Position numbers and translations under genes: made by a program
The notes under the pieces: model-generated
Database searches by the model: none
Seen by the model: the letters and a program-made list of their open reading frames with translations, nothing else
Told to the model about the DNA's origin: nothing
From: FW021-bin31 sp964478125
GTDB lineage: Bacteria; Bacteroidota; Bacteroidia; Chitinophagales; Chitinophagaceae
NCBI GenBank assembly: GCA_964478125.1
Contig: CAYZGR010000010.1
Location: 1-64,000 of the forward strand
Direction of reading: 5' to 3'
DNA: 64,000 nt
Shown: positions 44,682-53,468 of the stretch, piece by piece
Position numbering within the stretch: position 1 is the stretch's first letter
Layout of the letters: each line of letters opens with the position of its first letter

Positions 44682-45971
44682 TCATCCTACGGCTTTCACC
44701 AGCCAATATCGCTTTTTCCCTTTCTGAACCAAAATGTAGCATCCCTGAATGAGTGTTTCGGAAGTCAGTTTAAAATCAGGAGTTGCAATTTTCTCTTTGT
44801 TTATACTAACACCGCCGCTTTGTACGGCTTTCCGGGCTTCGCCTTTTGAGGAATATATTTTTGTTTCCGCAAGAAAGCTGATCAAATCTTTTCCCTTTTC
44901 TATTGCAGATGCAGGAACTTCCACCTGTGGAACTCCATCCATTACCTGAAGCAGCTGTTGCTCATTCAACTCATGTAAAGCTTCCGTAGTAGCCTTTCCA
45001 AAAAGGATCTCGGAGGCCTTAACGGCAAACTCGTATTCTTTTTCACCATGAATGAAAGTAGTCACCTCCCGCGCAAGGCGTTTTTGTAAAATGCGGAGAT
45101 GGGGCGCCTGCTCGTGTTGGATTACAAGCGTCTCTATTTCGGCTTTAGATAAAAAGGTAAATATCTTAATGTATTTTTCCGCATCGGCATCGGCCGTGTT
45201 CAACCAAAACTGATAAAATTGATAAGGGGACGTTTTTTTGGAGTCCAGCCAAACATTGCCTCCCTCCGACTTACCAAACTTTCCTCCATCTGCCCTGGTA
45301 ATAAGCGGGCAGGTAAAGGCAAAGGCTTCTCCTTCAGTCTTGCGGCGGATCAACTCCGTACCGGTTACGATATTTCCCCACTGGTCGGAGCCGCCCATTT
45401 GCAACTTGCAGTTTTTTTCCGTGAAAAGATGATAAAAATCATATCCCTGGATCAGTTGGTAGGTAAACTCGGTGAAAGAGATGCCATTCCCTCCCTGGAA
45501 TCGTTTCTTCACGGAATCTTTTGCCATCATGTAATTTACCGTAATATACTTGCCTGTATCCCGGATAAATTCTAAAAAACCAATGTGCTTAAACCAATCG
45601 TAGTTATTTACAACTTCTGCCGCATGAGGTATAGAGGCGCTAAAGTCCAGATGCTTTTCCAATTGCTTCCTGATGCTTTCCAAATTGTGTTGCAGCACCT
45701 CTTCACTCAGCAGCCTGCGCTCTTCTGATTTGCCGGACGGGTCCCCAACCATACCGGTAGCGCCTCCAACCAGCACGATCGGCTTATGACCCGCTTTCTG
45801 AAGATGCACCAAAAGCAAGATAGGGACCAGACTGCCAATATGCAAAGAATCGGCCGTAGGGTCAAAACCGATATAACCGGTCGTCATTTCTTTTTTAAGT
45901 TGTGCTTCTGTACCGGGCATCATATCCTGTATCATGCCACGCCATTGCAATTCTGCTATCAGATCACTCAT
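44682..45971 (-). CDS. tyrS: Tyrosine--tRNA ligase
   Basis: 429 residues. Class I synthetase: the HIGH motif appears as HIGS at 44-47 ([10 protein letters not shown]), the KMSKS motif as KFGKS ([11 protein letters not shown]), with the tyrosine pocket in GYDFYHLF and [11 protein letters not shown]. The C-terminal S4-like RNA-binding domain is seen as [21 protein letters not shown] 45971 is chosen because a -7 box sits just upstream of it and excludes the upstream TTG 46001. Its stop is about 150 bp from the greA hairpin. Confidence 0.96.
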   Translation of the reverse strand: MSDLIAELQWRGMIQDMMPGTEAQLKKEMTTGYIGFDPTADSLHIGSLVPILLLVHLQKAGHKPIVLVGGATGMVGDPSGKSEERRLLSEEVLQHNLESIRKQLEKHLDFSASIPHAAEVVNNYDWFKHIGFLEFIRDTGKYITVNYMMAKDSVKKRFQGGNGISFTEFTYQLIQGYDFYHLFTEKNCKLQMGGSDQWGNIVTGTELIRRKTEGEAFAFTCPLITRADGGKFGKSEGGNVWLDSKKTSPYQFYQFWLNTADADAEKYIKIFTFLSKAEIETLVIQHEQAPHLRILQKRLAREVTTFIHGEKEYEFAVKASEILFGKATTEALHELNEQQLLQVMDGVPQVEVPASAIEKGKDLISFLAETKIYSSKGEARKAVQSGGVSINKEKIATPDFKLTSETLIQGCYILVQKGKKRYWLVKAVG

Positions 45972-45989
45972 TTCTGGGATAATTTTTTG

Positions 45990-45997
45990 CAAAACTA
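45990..45997 (-). promoter_or_regulatory. Bacteroidota-type -7 box for tyrS
   Basis: Minus-strand TAGTTTTG, 19 bp before the tyrS ATG; no clear -33 TTG. No T-box-like leader is present. Confidence 0.4.
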
Positions 45998-46109
45998 CCA
46001 CATAACCGACGTTTTAAAGTATAAACTCATCAAAATTTGCGGGATTAATGACCTGTAAACTGCCTCCAATCTACTTAACCCATTTTCGAGAACAAAGGAT
46101 AAAATCCAA

Positions 46110-46706
46110 TTATTCCCTGTCTTTTACTTCATTCATTCTAAGCACATATTTTCCCATCAGGTCGAATTCCAGATTAACTTCATCACCTTCCCAGAGGGCT
46201 TGCAGGGTAGTATGCTCAAGTGTATAGGGAATAGCAGATACAGAAAAACTGTGAAGCGTCACATCAAATACGGTCAGGCTGATGCCGTTCAAAGCAATGG
46301 AACCCTTTTCTATCACCAATGGAGCATATGATTCGGGAAAACGGAAAGAAAAGAGCGTACTTCCTTCGTTTTTTATTACGGCAATACAATGACCCACCGT
46401 ATCTACATGACCTTGTACAAGATGGCCATCTAACCGTTTCTCCAAAGTAAGGCCCCGTTCGAGATTTAATTTATCTCCCGTCTTCAAGCCTTTAAGATTG
46501 GTCTTTGAAAGCGTCTCCGCTACAGCGACCACTTCGTGAGTATCCTTATTTACAGCGGTAACCGTAAGGCAAACCCCATTGTGAGAGACGCTCTGGTCCG
46601 GTTGTAAAGAAGAACTCAAAGGAGATGAAATTGATAAGATCCTGTTTCCCCTTTCGTCCCGTATGTCCCTTACCGTACCGATCGCTTCAATAATTCCCGT
46701 AAACAT
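46110..46706 (-). CDS. ribE: Riboflavin synthase alpha chain
   Basis: 198 residues built from two lumazine-binding barrels (about 1-95 and 97-190). It dismutates two 6,7-dimethyl-8-ribityllumazine molecules to riboflavin. N-terminus MFTGIIEAIGTV is the family hallmark; VSHNGVCLTVTAV and the matching IALNGISLTVFDV show the two repeats. It follows the SCO-like gene by 39 bp and is probably cotranscribed with it. No FMN riboswitch is seen upstream. Confidence 0.95.
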   Translation of the reverse strand: MFTGIIEAIGTVRDIRDERGNRILSISSPLSSSLQPDQSVSHNGVCLTVTAVNKDTHEVVAVAETLSKTNLKGLKTGDKLNLERGLTLEKRLDGHLVQGHVDTVGHCIAVIKNEGSTLFSFRFPESYAPLVIEKGSIALNGISLTVFDVTLHSFSVSAIPYTLEHTTLQALWEGDEVNLEFDLMGKYVLRMNEVKDRE

Positions 46707-46745
46707 TTTTCTCCTTTTAAAATGAAAGCAGGTAAGACCTGAGGC

Positions 46746-47462
46746 CTATCTTTCAATGCCGTTCAGCTTTTCCTTCTCTATCATTAACAGAGAGAGATCA
46801 TGTACACATCTTCTGATATCCACAGAGTCCAGTGCATTATAATAACCGCGCACATGCTGAAATCTATCGAGTAAAATCACTTGGGAAGACGGCTGTATTT
46901 TTTGCGCCTCCCCAGGCTTCAAAGTTACTTTAAAATCATTTTCCGCCATATCCTTAATCTGGTCCAAAGGGCCTCTCAGAAACCACCATACATCATGATC
47001 CGCATGATGGGCATCGGCATATTTTCTCAATTCGGAAACCTGATCATGAACCGGATCTGTAGAAATGGACAAAATATGCAGCCCCGTATCACTTCTTGCA
47101 AAAGAACGTTGCATTTTTTCCAGCACTTTTGAAACGGGACCTGAAATTAAGCTGTCGTTGGTTTGAAAAAAGTTAATCAATACAATAAAGCCGTCAATGT
47201 TCTTCAAAGTAATGGTATCTCCCAACTGGTTCACGAGAGAAAAAGGACGCATTCTGTGATAAACCGTATCCGTTTCTGTTTCTCCGTTTTTCTCAGAATG
47301 TATTACATTCTGCACCACATAATGAGGCGGCATTTTCAGATGGGTATCGCTCAGTCTTTTTGTAATAAAGAACCCTATAAAAGGTAAAAGCAACACCAAT
47401 AAAATGAGTGCCTTGGTAAAAGTGAACTTGGGAGGATCCTTTTTCGTATTCATCACAGTCAT
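46746..47462 (-). CDS. SCO1/SenC-family protein lacking the copper-binding residues
   Basis: 238 residues: N-terminal membrane anchor (about 16-34) and a thioredoxin-like SCO domain (about 70-230; STDPVHDQVSELRKYAD, RGYYNALD). The CxxxC copper site is replaced: the expected TxCPxxCP reads TNDSLISG, with D103 and S107 in place of the two cysteines, and the third ligand His is replaced by P191 (QPSSQVILLD). The only Cys, near residue 217, is unrelated. It cannot bind CuA copper in the usual way and may be a structural or redox-inactive paralogue. It sits behind the cox operon terminator. ATG 47462 or 47453. Confidence 0.85.
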   Translation of the reverse strand: MTVMNTKKDPPKFTFTKALILLVLLLPFIGFFITKRLSDTHLKMPPHYVVQNVIHSEKNGETETDTVYHRMRPFSLVNQLGDTITLKNIDGFIVLINFFQTNDSLISGPVSKVLEKMQRSFARSDTGLHILSISTDPVHDQVSELRKYADAHHADHDVWWFLRGPLDQIKDMAENDFKVTLKPGEAQKIQPSSQVILLDRFQHVRGYYNALDSVDIRRCVHDLSLLMIEKEKLNGIER

Positions 47463-47465
47463 TAT

Positions 47466-47500
47466 AAAAAAAGTTACCTCCTATAAAAACAAGAGGTAAC
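47466..47500 (-). terminator. Intrinsic terminator at the end of the act-cox operon
   Basis: Perfect 8-bp stem (47493-47500 with 47473-47480, 12-nt loop) followed on the minus strand by seven Ts (47472-47466), ending four bases before the SCO-like ATG. The 3' arm contains AGGAGG-like sequence, the only Shine-Dalgarno candidate for the SCO gene, so folding would also hide it. Confidence 0.8.
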
Positions 47501-47526
47501 CTTCTCCTTATTTCATTTACAATTAA

Positions 47527-47946
47527 TTAATGCGTTTCGTGCCTCACATTTTCCCAGGGGGTGGTAGATTCAATAACCGAACGGTGTTCCTCTCGCATCT
47601 TTTTGGTGGCTCCTCCTTCCCACAGTAAAGCACCAATTCCCCAAATAAGGAAAAGAAGCGGTATGAGAATGATCCAGACCAATGTTTTCACTTCATGCTT
47701 CAGATGCATAAATTCTGCTACAATATAAAAAGCCTTAACGATCGTCAAAAGTATGAAAATGGCATTCAGAACGCCCCTGTTCAAAAAGCCGGCTTCAAAA
47801 TGCAATAGGGCAAGAGAAATTTCCACAATAGTGACAACCAGGAGTATCCAGAATACCCTCATCAGCGTTTTGACAATCGGATCCTTTTTCTTCTCTCCAT
47901 TGTCTGCTTGTACATCTTCCAAATTTATTGCCTGTGTATTATCCAT
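47527..47946 (-). CDS. Cytochrome c oxidase subunit IV (prokaryotic type)
   Basis: 139 residues. An acidic/basic N-terminus (about 1-25), then three hydrophobic helices (about 28-48, 58-78 and 88-110) and a charged tail. Size, topology (KAFYIVAEFMHLKHE) and place after subunit III identify the small COX4-type subunit of the aa3 oxidase. Last gene before the operon terminator. Confidence 0.88.
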   Translation of the reverse strand: MDNTQAINLEDVQADNGEKKKDPIVKTLMRVFWILLVVTIVEISLALLHFEAGFLNRGVLNAIFILLTIVKAFYIVAEFMHLKHEVKTLVWIILIPLLFLIWGIGALLWEGGATKKMREEHRSVIESTTPWENVRHETH

Positions 47947-48017
47947 GTTCGATTAGGTTCAAAAGAGCGAAATTACAATATTTAAAAAAATTAATTGAAA
48001 GCAAAACATCTTAAACC

Positions 48018-48755
48018 CTATAAAAGATAGTAGCAGGTAAATACATAGACCCATACCAAGTCCACAAAATGCCAGTACAAACCTACTTTTTCGACCATTT
48101 CGTAATGCCCGCGTTTCTCATAGGTACCCTTAATCACGTTTATTAAAATGATGATATTGATAACGACCCCCGATGTCACATGCAACCCGTGAAACCCGGT
48201 GACCATAAAGAAAAAGGCGCCAAATGCCGCCGGACCCGGCGTTGGATGTCCATCTACAATGGGACCAAGCATGTTATGGCTCACGGTCACCCCCTCTAAT
48301 ATAAGATCTGTCCATTCGAAAGCCTGACATCCGAGGAATAACAGTCCGCCAATAATGGTAATGGTAAGCCACTTGGCAACTTCCTTTTGTTTCATCTGGT
48401 GCCCCGCATGCACAGCCAACACCATCGTCACCGAACTCATAATTAAAATAAAGGTCATCAGGCTCACCGACGCCATGGGCATATTGGGGATTCCAAAAAA
48501 ACTGGAAAAAACCTCATTGGCATCAGGCCAGTACGAAAGACTGAAGCGCGTACTTCCATAGGCAAATAGCAAAGAACCAAAGGTAAAGGTATCTGACAGC
48601 AGGAAAATCCACATCATCAATTTCCCATAACTGATCTTAAAAGGCGATACTCCCCCTTTAAAAGGTTCATTCCAAACTCTTGATCCCGAGCCGGAATGGA
48701 TTATATGTTCTTTTGCATCATCTGCAGTTCCTGAAATTGTTACCGTATCACTCAT
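48018..48755 (-). CDS. Cytochrome c oxidase subunit III
   Basis: 245 residues. Heme-copper oxidase subunit III fold with about five to six helices; motifs WIFLLSDTFTFGSL, NMLGPIVDG and TGFHGLHVTSGV plus the C-terminal WHFVDLVWVYVFTCYYL are typical. It binds subunit I and stabilises turnover. A shorter subunit III homologue is encoded just upstream, a common arrangement in this phylum. Confidence 0.93.
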   Translation of the reverse strand: MSDTVTISGTADDAKEHIIHSGSGSRVWNEPFKGGVSPFKISYGKLMMWIFLLSDTFTFGSLLFAYGSTRFSLSYWPDANEVFSSFFGIPNMPMASVSLMTFILIMSSVTMVLAVHAGHQMKQKEVAKWLTITIIGGLLFLGCQAFEWTDLILEGVTVSHNMLGPIVDGHPTPGPAAFGAFFFMVTGFHGLHVTSGVVINIIILINVIKGTYEKRGHYEMVEKVGLYWHFVDLVWVYVFTCYYLL

Positions 48756-48780
48756 TACTTAAAAAATATAAAATTATAAA

Positions 48781-49359
48781 TTATCTTATTATCAGAAAAA
48801 AAATATATAAATAAATCCAAAGTCCATCCACAAAATGCCAAAAAGTGGCCGCTACTTCCACGGGCACGGCATCATAGGTCCGGACACGTCTCCTATAAGC
48901 TCTAAAAAATATAACCAAAAGCGCTATCACCCCGCCCAAAACATGAAGGATGTGTGCACTCACTATTACCAACAGAAGAGCAGCCGAAATATTCCAGGAC
49001 AGGGTAAACCCTTCCTTATACATATTTAAGAAACCCAGAAGCTGCAGCCCCATAAAAACTATACCCAAAAAGGCAGTACAGGTGATCCATTTCTTATAAT
49101 GCCCCATCCTGTGATCCCTGAAACTTTTCAGGGAAAGATGCATGGTAAGGCTACTGACCAGAATTACCAGTGTAGAAAACCAAAAAACATCCGGCATCTT
49201 AAACGACTGCCACGAATCACGTCCATGCAACACAATATAGGCGCTGGTGAATGCGGCAAAAAACATAACTATACTCACCAGTATAATCCACATATTGAAT
49301 TTGTACGGATGTATTCTGCTTCTCTTCATATTCATTCCTGTAGTGACTCCCATATTCAT
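48781..49359 (-). CDS. Second cytochrome c oxidase subunit III-type protein
   Basis: About 192 residues, five transmembrane helices, with SAHILHVLGGVIAL and WHFVDGLWIYLYIFF, the subunit III signatures. It is shorter than the next gene's product and lacks the first two helices of that one. ATG 49359 is chosen because a GGAGAGGAAGG stretch lies directly before it; the in-frame TTG at 49392 falls inside cyoE. Gap to cyoE is 16 bp. With the second copy downstream it may form a split or doubled subunit III. Confidence 0.88.
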   Translation of the reverse strand: MNMGVTTGMNMKRSRIHPYKFNMWIILVSIVMFFAAFTSAYIVLHGRDSWQSFKMPDVFWFSTLVILVSSLTMHLSLKSFRDHRMGHYKKWITCTAFLGIVFMGLQLLGFLNMYKEGFTLSWNISAALLLVIVSAHILHVLGGVIALLVIFFRAYRRRVRTYDAVPVEVAATFWHFVDGLWIYLYIFFLIIR

Positions 49360-49375
49360 ACCTTCCTCTCCAAAA

Positions 49376-50293
49376 TTAAACTTTATCGGCAAGCAAAGCC
49401 AATTGAACGACTACAAAATAAAAATAAGCGCTAAACATCAACTTTCTTGCATGATTTACATCCCGGTACCGGTACAATTCTACAGCCCTAAACAAAAGAT
49501 AAACATTGGCCAGCAAAACAATAATAGCAGAAATGAAGCCGGATATATGAAAATAATAGGGCAACCAACCCACCGGGATTAACATAACAGTATATGCCAC
49601 CGCCTGCAAGGCCGAAAAACCATCTTTCCCCTCCGTAGAAGGCAATAGCTTAAAACCTGCTTTCCGGTAATCCTCATACGCCACCCAGCCAATAGCCCAG
49701 AAATGGGGAAACTGCCATAAAAATTGTATGGCAAAAAGGATCCATGCTCCATACATGTAATTAAGACCCGCCCCCGCGACCCATCCGATCAATGGCGGAA
49801 AGGCTCCGGGAAAAGCGCCGACAAATACGGCCAAAGAATTCCATTTCTTCCAGGGCGTATAAACAAAGGCATAAAGGAGGTAAGAAAATAAGCTTATAGC
49901 CGCACTAATCCAGTTGAATACCAACCCCATGATCAACAGCCCGGACAGAAGTAAAAAGCCCGCGAATAACAGCGCTTCGGTTCTGCTCATCCTGCCATCG
50001 GGAAGCGGCCGCCTTTTGGTACGCGACATCACGCCATCCGATTCCTGTTCGATCACCTGATTGGTTGCATTAGCCGCTCCGGTAATCCCTAAACCACCTA
50101 CAAAAAGTAAAAGAACTTTCCAAAAGCGAACATCCAGTCCCGGCACAAGCAAATAGGCAATCACACAAGAAAACACCACGGTAAAGCTCAACGTGAACTT
50201 CATCAACTGATAGTAATCCCTCGCTTTTTCCACTACCACGGCCAACCGGGTCCACTTCGGCATATCTTCACGTGTAATAACATTTGCTCTCAC
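49376..50293 (-). CDS. cyoE: Protoheme IX farnesyltransferase (heme O synthase)
   Basis: About 305 residues with around nine helices of the UbiA prenyltransferase fold. The CyoE/CtaB Asp-rich motif is NATNQVIEQESDGVMSRT followed by RRPLPDGRM, and the second acidic region is seen as YEDYRKAGFK. It makes heme O, the precursor of the heme A of CoxA; ctaA is not nearby. Start GTG 50293 has a purine-rich AGAGGTG upstream; ATG 50263 (MPKWTR) is possible. Confidence 0.93.
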   Translation of the reverse strand: MRANVITREDMPKWTRLAVVVEKARDYYQLMKFTLSFTVVFSCVIAYLLVPGLDVRFWKVLLLFVGGLGITGAANATNQVIEQESDGVMSRTKRRPLPDGRMSRTEALLFAGFLLLSGLLIMGLVFNWISAAISLFSYLLYAFVYTPWKKWNSLAVFVGAFPGAFPPLIGWVAGAGLNYMYGAWILFAIQFLWQFPHFWAIGWVAYEDYRKAGFKLLPSTEGKDGFSALQAVAYTVMLIPVGWLPYYFHISGFISAIIVLLANVYLLFRAVELYRYRDVNHARKLMFSAYFYFVVVQLALLADKV

Positions 50294-50381
50294 GTCGCAC
50301 CTCTACTTGCTTTCAGTTTTTTAATTTAATCTCAATCTCCCGAACGCCCTCTCCATACGACATTCCGGAATCAAATAATGA

Positions 50382-52244
50382 TCAGGTCTCCTGTTTATGA
50401 TGCTCCTTTGGGATCAGTTCCTGTTCTTCTTCCGGAGATAAAGGCACGTTCTGAGGTATAAATTCTATCCCATTCTTGCTATAATCATACGGCCACCGAT
50501 AGACCGTCGGTATTTCTCCGATCCAATTCCCATGCCCCGGTTTAATAGGGGTGGTCCATTCCAGCGTATTGGATTTCCATGGATTGGGATCGGTACATTT
50601 TCTTCCTCTGAAAATACTATAAAAGAAGTTGAATAAAAATAAAAGCTGTGTAATGAATACAATGATAGCCACAACGCTGATGAAAGTATTCACGCCGTCA
50701 AAAGGCTTAAAGGTATACCAGGATTCGTAGCTATAATAACGTCTCGGCATGCCGGCCAATCCTTCATAATGCATCGGCCAGAATATCAGATAAGCCCCGA
50801 TTATGGTGATCCAGAAATGGATCGTACCTAAGGTCTTGTTCATCATTCGGCCAAACATTTTCGGGAACCAGTGATATAAACCGGCAAACATTCCAAAAAT
50901 GGCGGAAACCCCCATTACCAGGTGGAAATGTGCAATAATGAAATAGGTGTCATGAATATGAAGGTCAATAGTAGAATTCCCCATCCATATTCCGGTAAGC
51001 CCCCCCGAAATAAAGGTGCTTACAAAACCAATAGCAAACAAACTCGCCGGGTTAAAAGTGATATTGGCCTTCCACATAGTACCCAGCCAGTTAAAGACTT
51101 TAATGGCCGATGGAACCGCGATCAATAATGTCAATAACACGAAAGCAGAACCCAAAACGGGATTCATTCCACTAATAAACATGTGATGTGCCCATACGGT
51201 AATTGACAAGATCATAATGGCAAAAAAGGCGATGACCATACCCACGTATCCAAATATCGGACGTTTCCCATGGGTGGAAAGTAACTCGGACACAATGCCC
51301 ATCCCGGGGAGTATGGTAATATACACTTCAGGATGCCCTAAGAACCAGAATAAATGTTCATATAAGAGCGGACTTCCTCCCACGTTGGGTAAAGCCTGGC
51401 CTTTTACAAAAATATCAGACAGGTAAAAGCTTGTACCCAGATGCCGGTCGGCCATCAAAAGGATCATACTTGAAAGTAATACGGGGAAAGAAAGCAGTCC
51501 CAAGACAGCCGTCACCAACAGTCCCCAGATAGTCAACGGCATACGGCCCATACTCATTCCCTTGGTACGCATATTTAAGATAGTGGAAATGTAGTTCACT
51601 GCCGAAAGCAATTGCGAAACAATAAAAATACCCATCGCTATGATCCAAAAATCCGCTCCACGGGCAGATCCGGACATCGCCTGCGGTAAAACGCTCAAAG
51701 GCGGATAAGCCGTCCAACCACCGGAAAACGGGCCGGTAGAAATAAAGAGGGACGAAAACAAAATTACACTCGAGATGAAGAAAAACCAATAAGAGAGCAT
51801 ATTTACAAAAGGAGAAGCCATATCGCGGGCGCCTAACTGAAGGGGAATAAGGAAATTGGAAAAAGTACCACTCATTCCCGCGGTAAGCACGAAGAACAAC
51901 ATGATGGTCCCATGCATGGTCACCAGCGAATAATAAAACTCTGCCTGCAGATGCCCGCCGGCCGCCCAATGACCAAAGAGAGTCTCCAGCCAGGGGAAGG
52001 AGGTATCCGGAAATCCAAGCTGCAGCCTGAATATTACAGAGAAAAAGCCTCCGATCGTCGCCCATATCATACCCGTGATCAAAAACTGCTTGGAAATGAT
52101 CTTATGATCCTGGCTAAAAATATATTTAGTGATAAAGGGTTCGTGGTGATGTACATGTACACCTCCGTGCTCCTGACTTACAGGTACAGCAACAGCCTGT
52201 GCTGCCTGTCCCTGACCCATTGGTTGATTTACTTCGTTACTCAT
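50382..52244 (-). CDS. coxA: Cytochrome c oxidase subunit I (heme-copper oxidase, A1-type)
   Basis: 620 residues with twelve or more transmembrane helices. It holds heme a and the heme a3-CuB centre. Ligands are visible: the heme a His in HGTIMLFFVLT, the CuB site in WFLGHPEVYITILPG (His-Tyr crosslink pair and the proton-path Glu of GHPEVY, the A1-type mark), HH in WAHHMFISGM, and IHDTYFIIAHFHLVMG near the end. N-terminus is His-rich (HVHHHEP). ATG 52244 is preferred to the TTG/alternative at 52274. It is the catalytic core of the operon. Confidence 0.97.
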   Translation of the reverse strand: MSNEVNQPMGQGQAAQAVAVPVSQEHGGVHVHHHEPFITKYIFSQDHKIISKQFLITGMIWATIGGFFSVIFRLQLGFPDTSFPWLETLFGHWAAGGHLQAEFYYSLVTMHGTIMLFFVLTAGMSGTFSNFLIPLQLGARDMASPFVNMLSYWFFFISSVILFSSLFISTGPFSGGWTAYPPLSVLPQAMSGSARGADFWIIAMGIFIVSQLLSAVNYISTILNMRTKGMSMGRMPLTIWGLLVTAVLGLLSFPVLLSSMILLMADRHLGTSFYLSDIFVKGQALPNVGGSPLLYEHLFWFLGHPEVYITILPGMGIVSELLSTHGKRPIFGYVGMVIAFFAIMILSITVWAHHMFISGMNPVLGSAFVLLTLLIAVPSAIKVFNWLGTMWKANITFNPASLFAIGFVSTFISGGLTGIWMGNSTIDLHIHDTYFIIAHFHLVMGVSAIFGMFAGLYHWFPKMFGRMMNKTLGTIHFWITIIGAYLIFWPMHYEGLAGMPRRYYSYESWYTFKPFDGVNTFISVVAIIVFITQLLFLFNFFYSIFRGRKCTDPNPWKSNTLEWTTPIKPGHGNWIGEIPTVYRWPYDYSKNGIEFIPQNVPLSPEEEQELIPKEHHKQET

Positions 52245-52316
52245 GATCACAGTTTTTATCGAAACCCGGAACAAACCGGCTTATTTATTAAAATTTATAT
52301 GCTTCTACTTTTCATC

Positions 52317-53393
52317 CTATCGAATAACGGCAAGACTTTTAGTGCTATCTGCCGCCGTTTCCATTTTATTCTGTTTCAGGCTGTCTGATTTTGCAGGCGT
52401 TTCAGAAGCCATGGCCAGCTGATATTGCGATTTTTGTGAATCTTCCCATTTCGCAAATTCCGCTTCTGTCTCTACAATAATAGTAGCTCTCATAGAATAA
52501 TGGCCATTGCCACATAACTGGTCGCAGGCCAGTTCATATACAAAATCCGGATCGCCCGTAATTTCTTTCATTTTTTCCGTAGTGATCGTGGGAGTAAACC
52601 ATAACGTTGTGGGTTGGCCGGGAAGGGCATCCATCTTCAGACGAAAATAAGGAAGACCCACATCATGGATCACATCCTGAGAATTAATGATCAGCTTCAC
52701 CGGTTTGTTCACCACCAGATGCATCACCCCATTGGAAACAATATCATCCTTATTGGCGGGATCAGACCAATCTTGGCCAAGCGGATTAGATGCACCCGGG
52801 TCAATCAGTTTATAATCTTTACGGCCCAGCTCTTCATCTTTGCCCGGATAGCGGAACATCCAGTTAAATTGTTTACCGGTAACCTCCATGACCATAGCAT
52901 CTTTAGGAGCAGGTCCCGTGATCTTATACCATTCCTTTAGCCCAAAGATAATAAGTACCATCAGCACCAGTAAAGTCAGGGAAGTCCAGGTAATTTCCAG
53001 CCTGTCATGACCGGGAGAGTGTTTTGGAAAACCGGTAGCTTTATGCCCTGGCCGCGCTCTAAAAACATAAGCAAAACCAAAAAGCATCACCTGCGTAACC
53101 ACAAACACAATACCGGTTATAATAAGAGTCCAATATATCAGCGTATCAATAGCTTCCCCCTGTACTGAAGCCGCCTTGGGCAAAAGATAGCCTTTAAGAT
53201 GTTCATGGCAAAGGTAAACTCCGATCATCCCGATGACCAGGAACGCCAACATCAATCCTGCATTCAGTTTATTGGAATGTTCCTGTGCCTTGTCCTTGCC
53301 GCGTAAAACAGCCACATATTCACTAACCTTTGAAATCTGAATAACGACTATCAGAATCAGTACGACAGTTATTACTATTAATAAACCAGACAT
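52317..53393 (-). CDS. coxB: Cytochrome c oxidase subunit II with CuA site
   Basis: 358 residues. Short N-terminal helix (1-20), a further hydrophobic stretch (about 45-63), two membrane helices (about 85-110 and 138-152), then a cupredoxin domain. CuA ligands by count: H243 (DVIHDVG), C290 and C294 (ELACDQLCGNG), H298 and M301. There is no C-terminal cytochrome c domain, so electrons should come from ActA/ActE or a separate carrier. The tail is low complexity and rich in K, S and A. Confidence 0.96.
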   Translation of the reverse strand: MSGLLIVITVVLILIVVIQISKVSEYVAVLRGKDKAQEHSNKLNAGLMLAFLVIGMIGVYLCHEHLKGYLLPKAASVQGEAIDTLIYWTLIITGIVFVVTQVMLFGFAYVFRARPGHKATGFPKHSPGHDRLEITWTSLTLLVLMVLIIFGLKEWYKITGPAPKDAMVMEVTGKQFNWMFRYPGKDEELGRKDYKLIDPGASNPLGQDWSDPANKDDIVSNGVMHLVVNKPVKLIINSQDVIHDVGLPYFRLKMDALPGQPTTLWFTPTITTEKMKEITGDPDFVYELACDQLCGNGHYSMRATIIVETEAEFAKWEDSQKSQYQLAMASETPAKSDSLKQNKMETAADSTKSLAVIR

Positions 53394-53468
53394 TGTATTA
53401 AAATATATAAATTTATTTATATCAAAAATTAAACGCTACGCTTGTTCTTGTTTCCTTTCACTTCAGCC

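Noticed and set aside
48018..49359. Two subunit III genes as a tandem duplication artefact
   Set aside because: They differ clearly in length and sequence, and a pair of subunit III-type genes is common in the phylum.
51415..52065. 216-residue minus-strand frame inside coxA
   Set aside because: It is a shifted frame of coxA, rich in W, Y and F because of the membrane helices; no independent start signal or family match.
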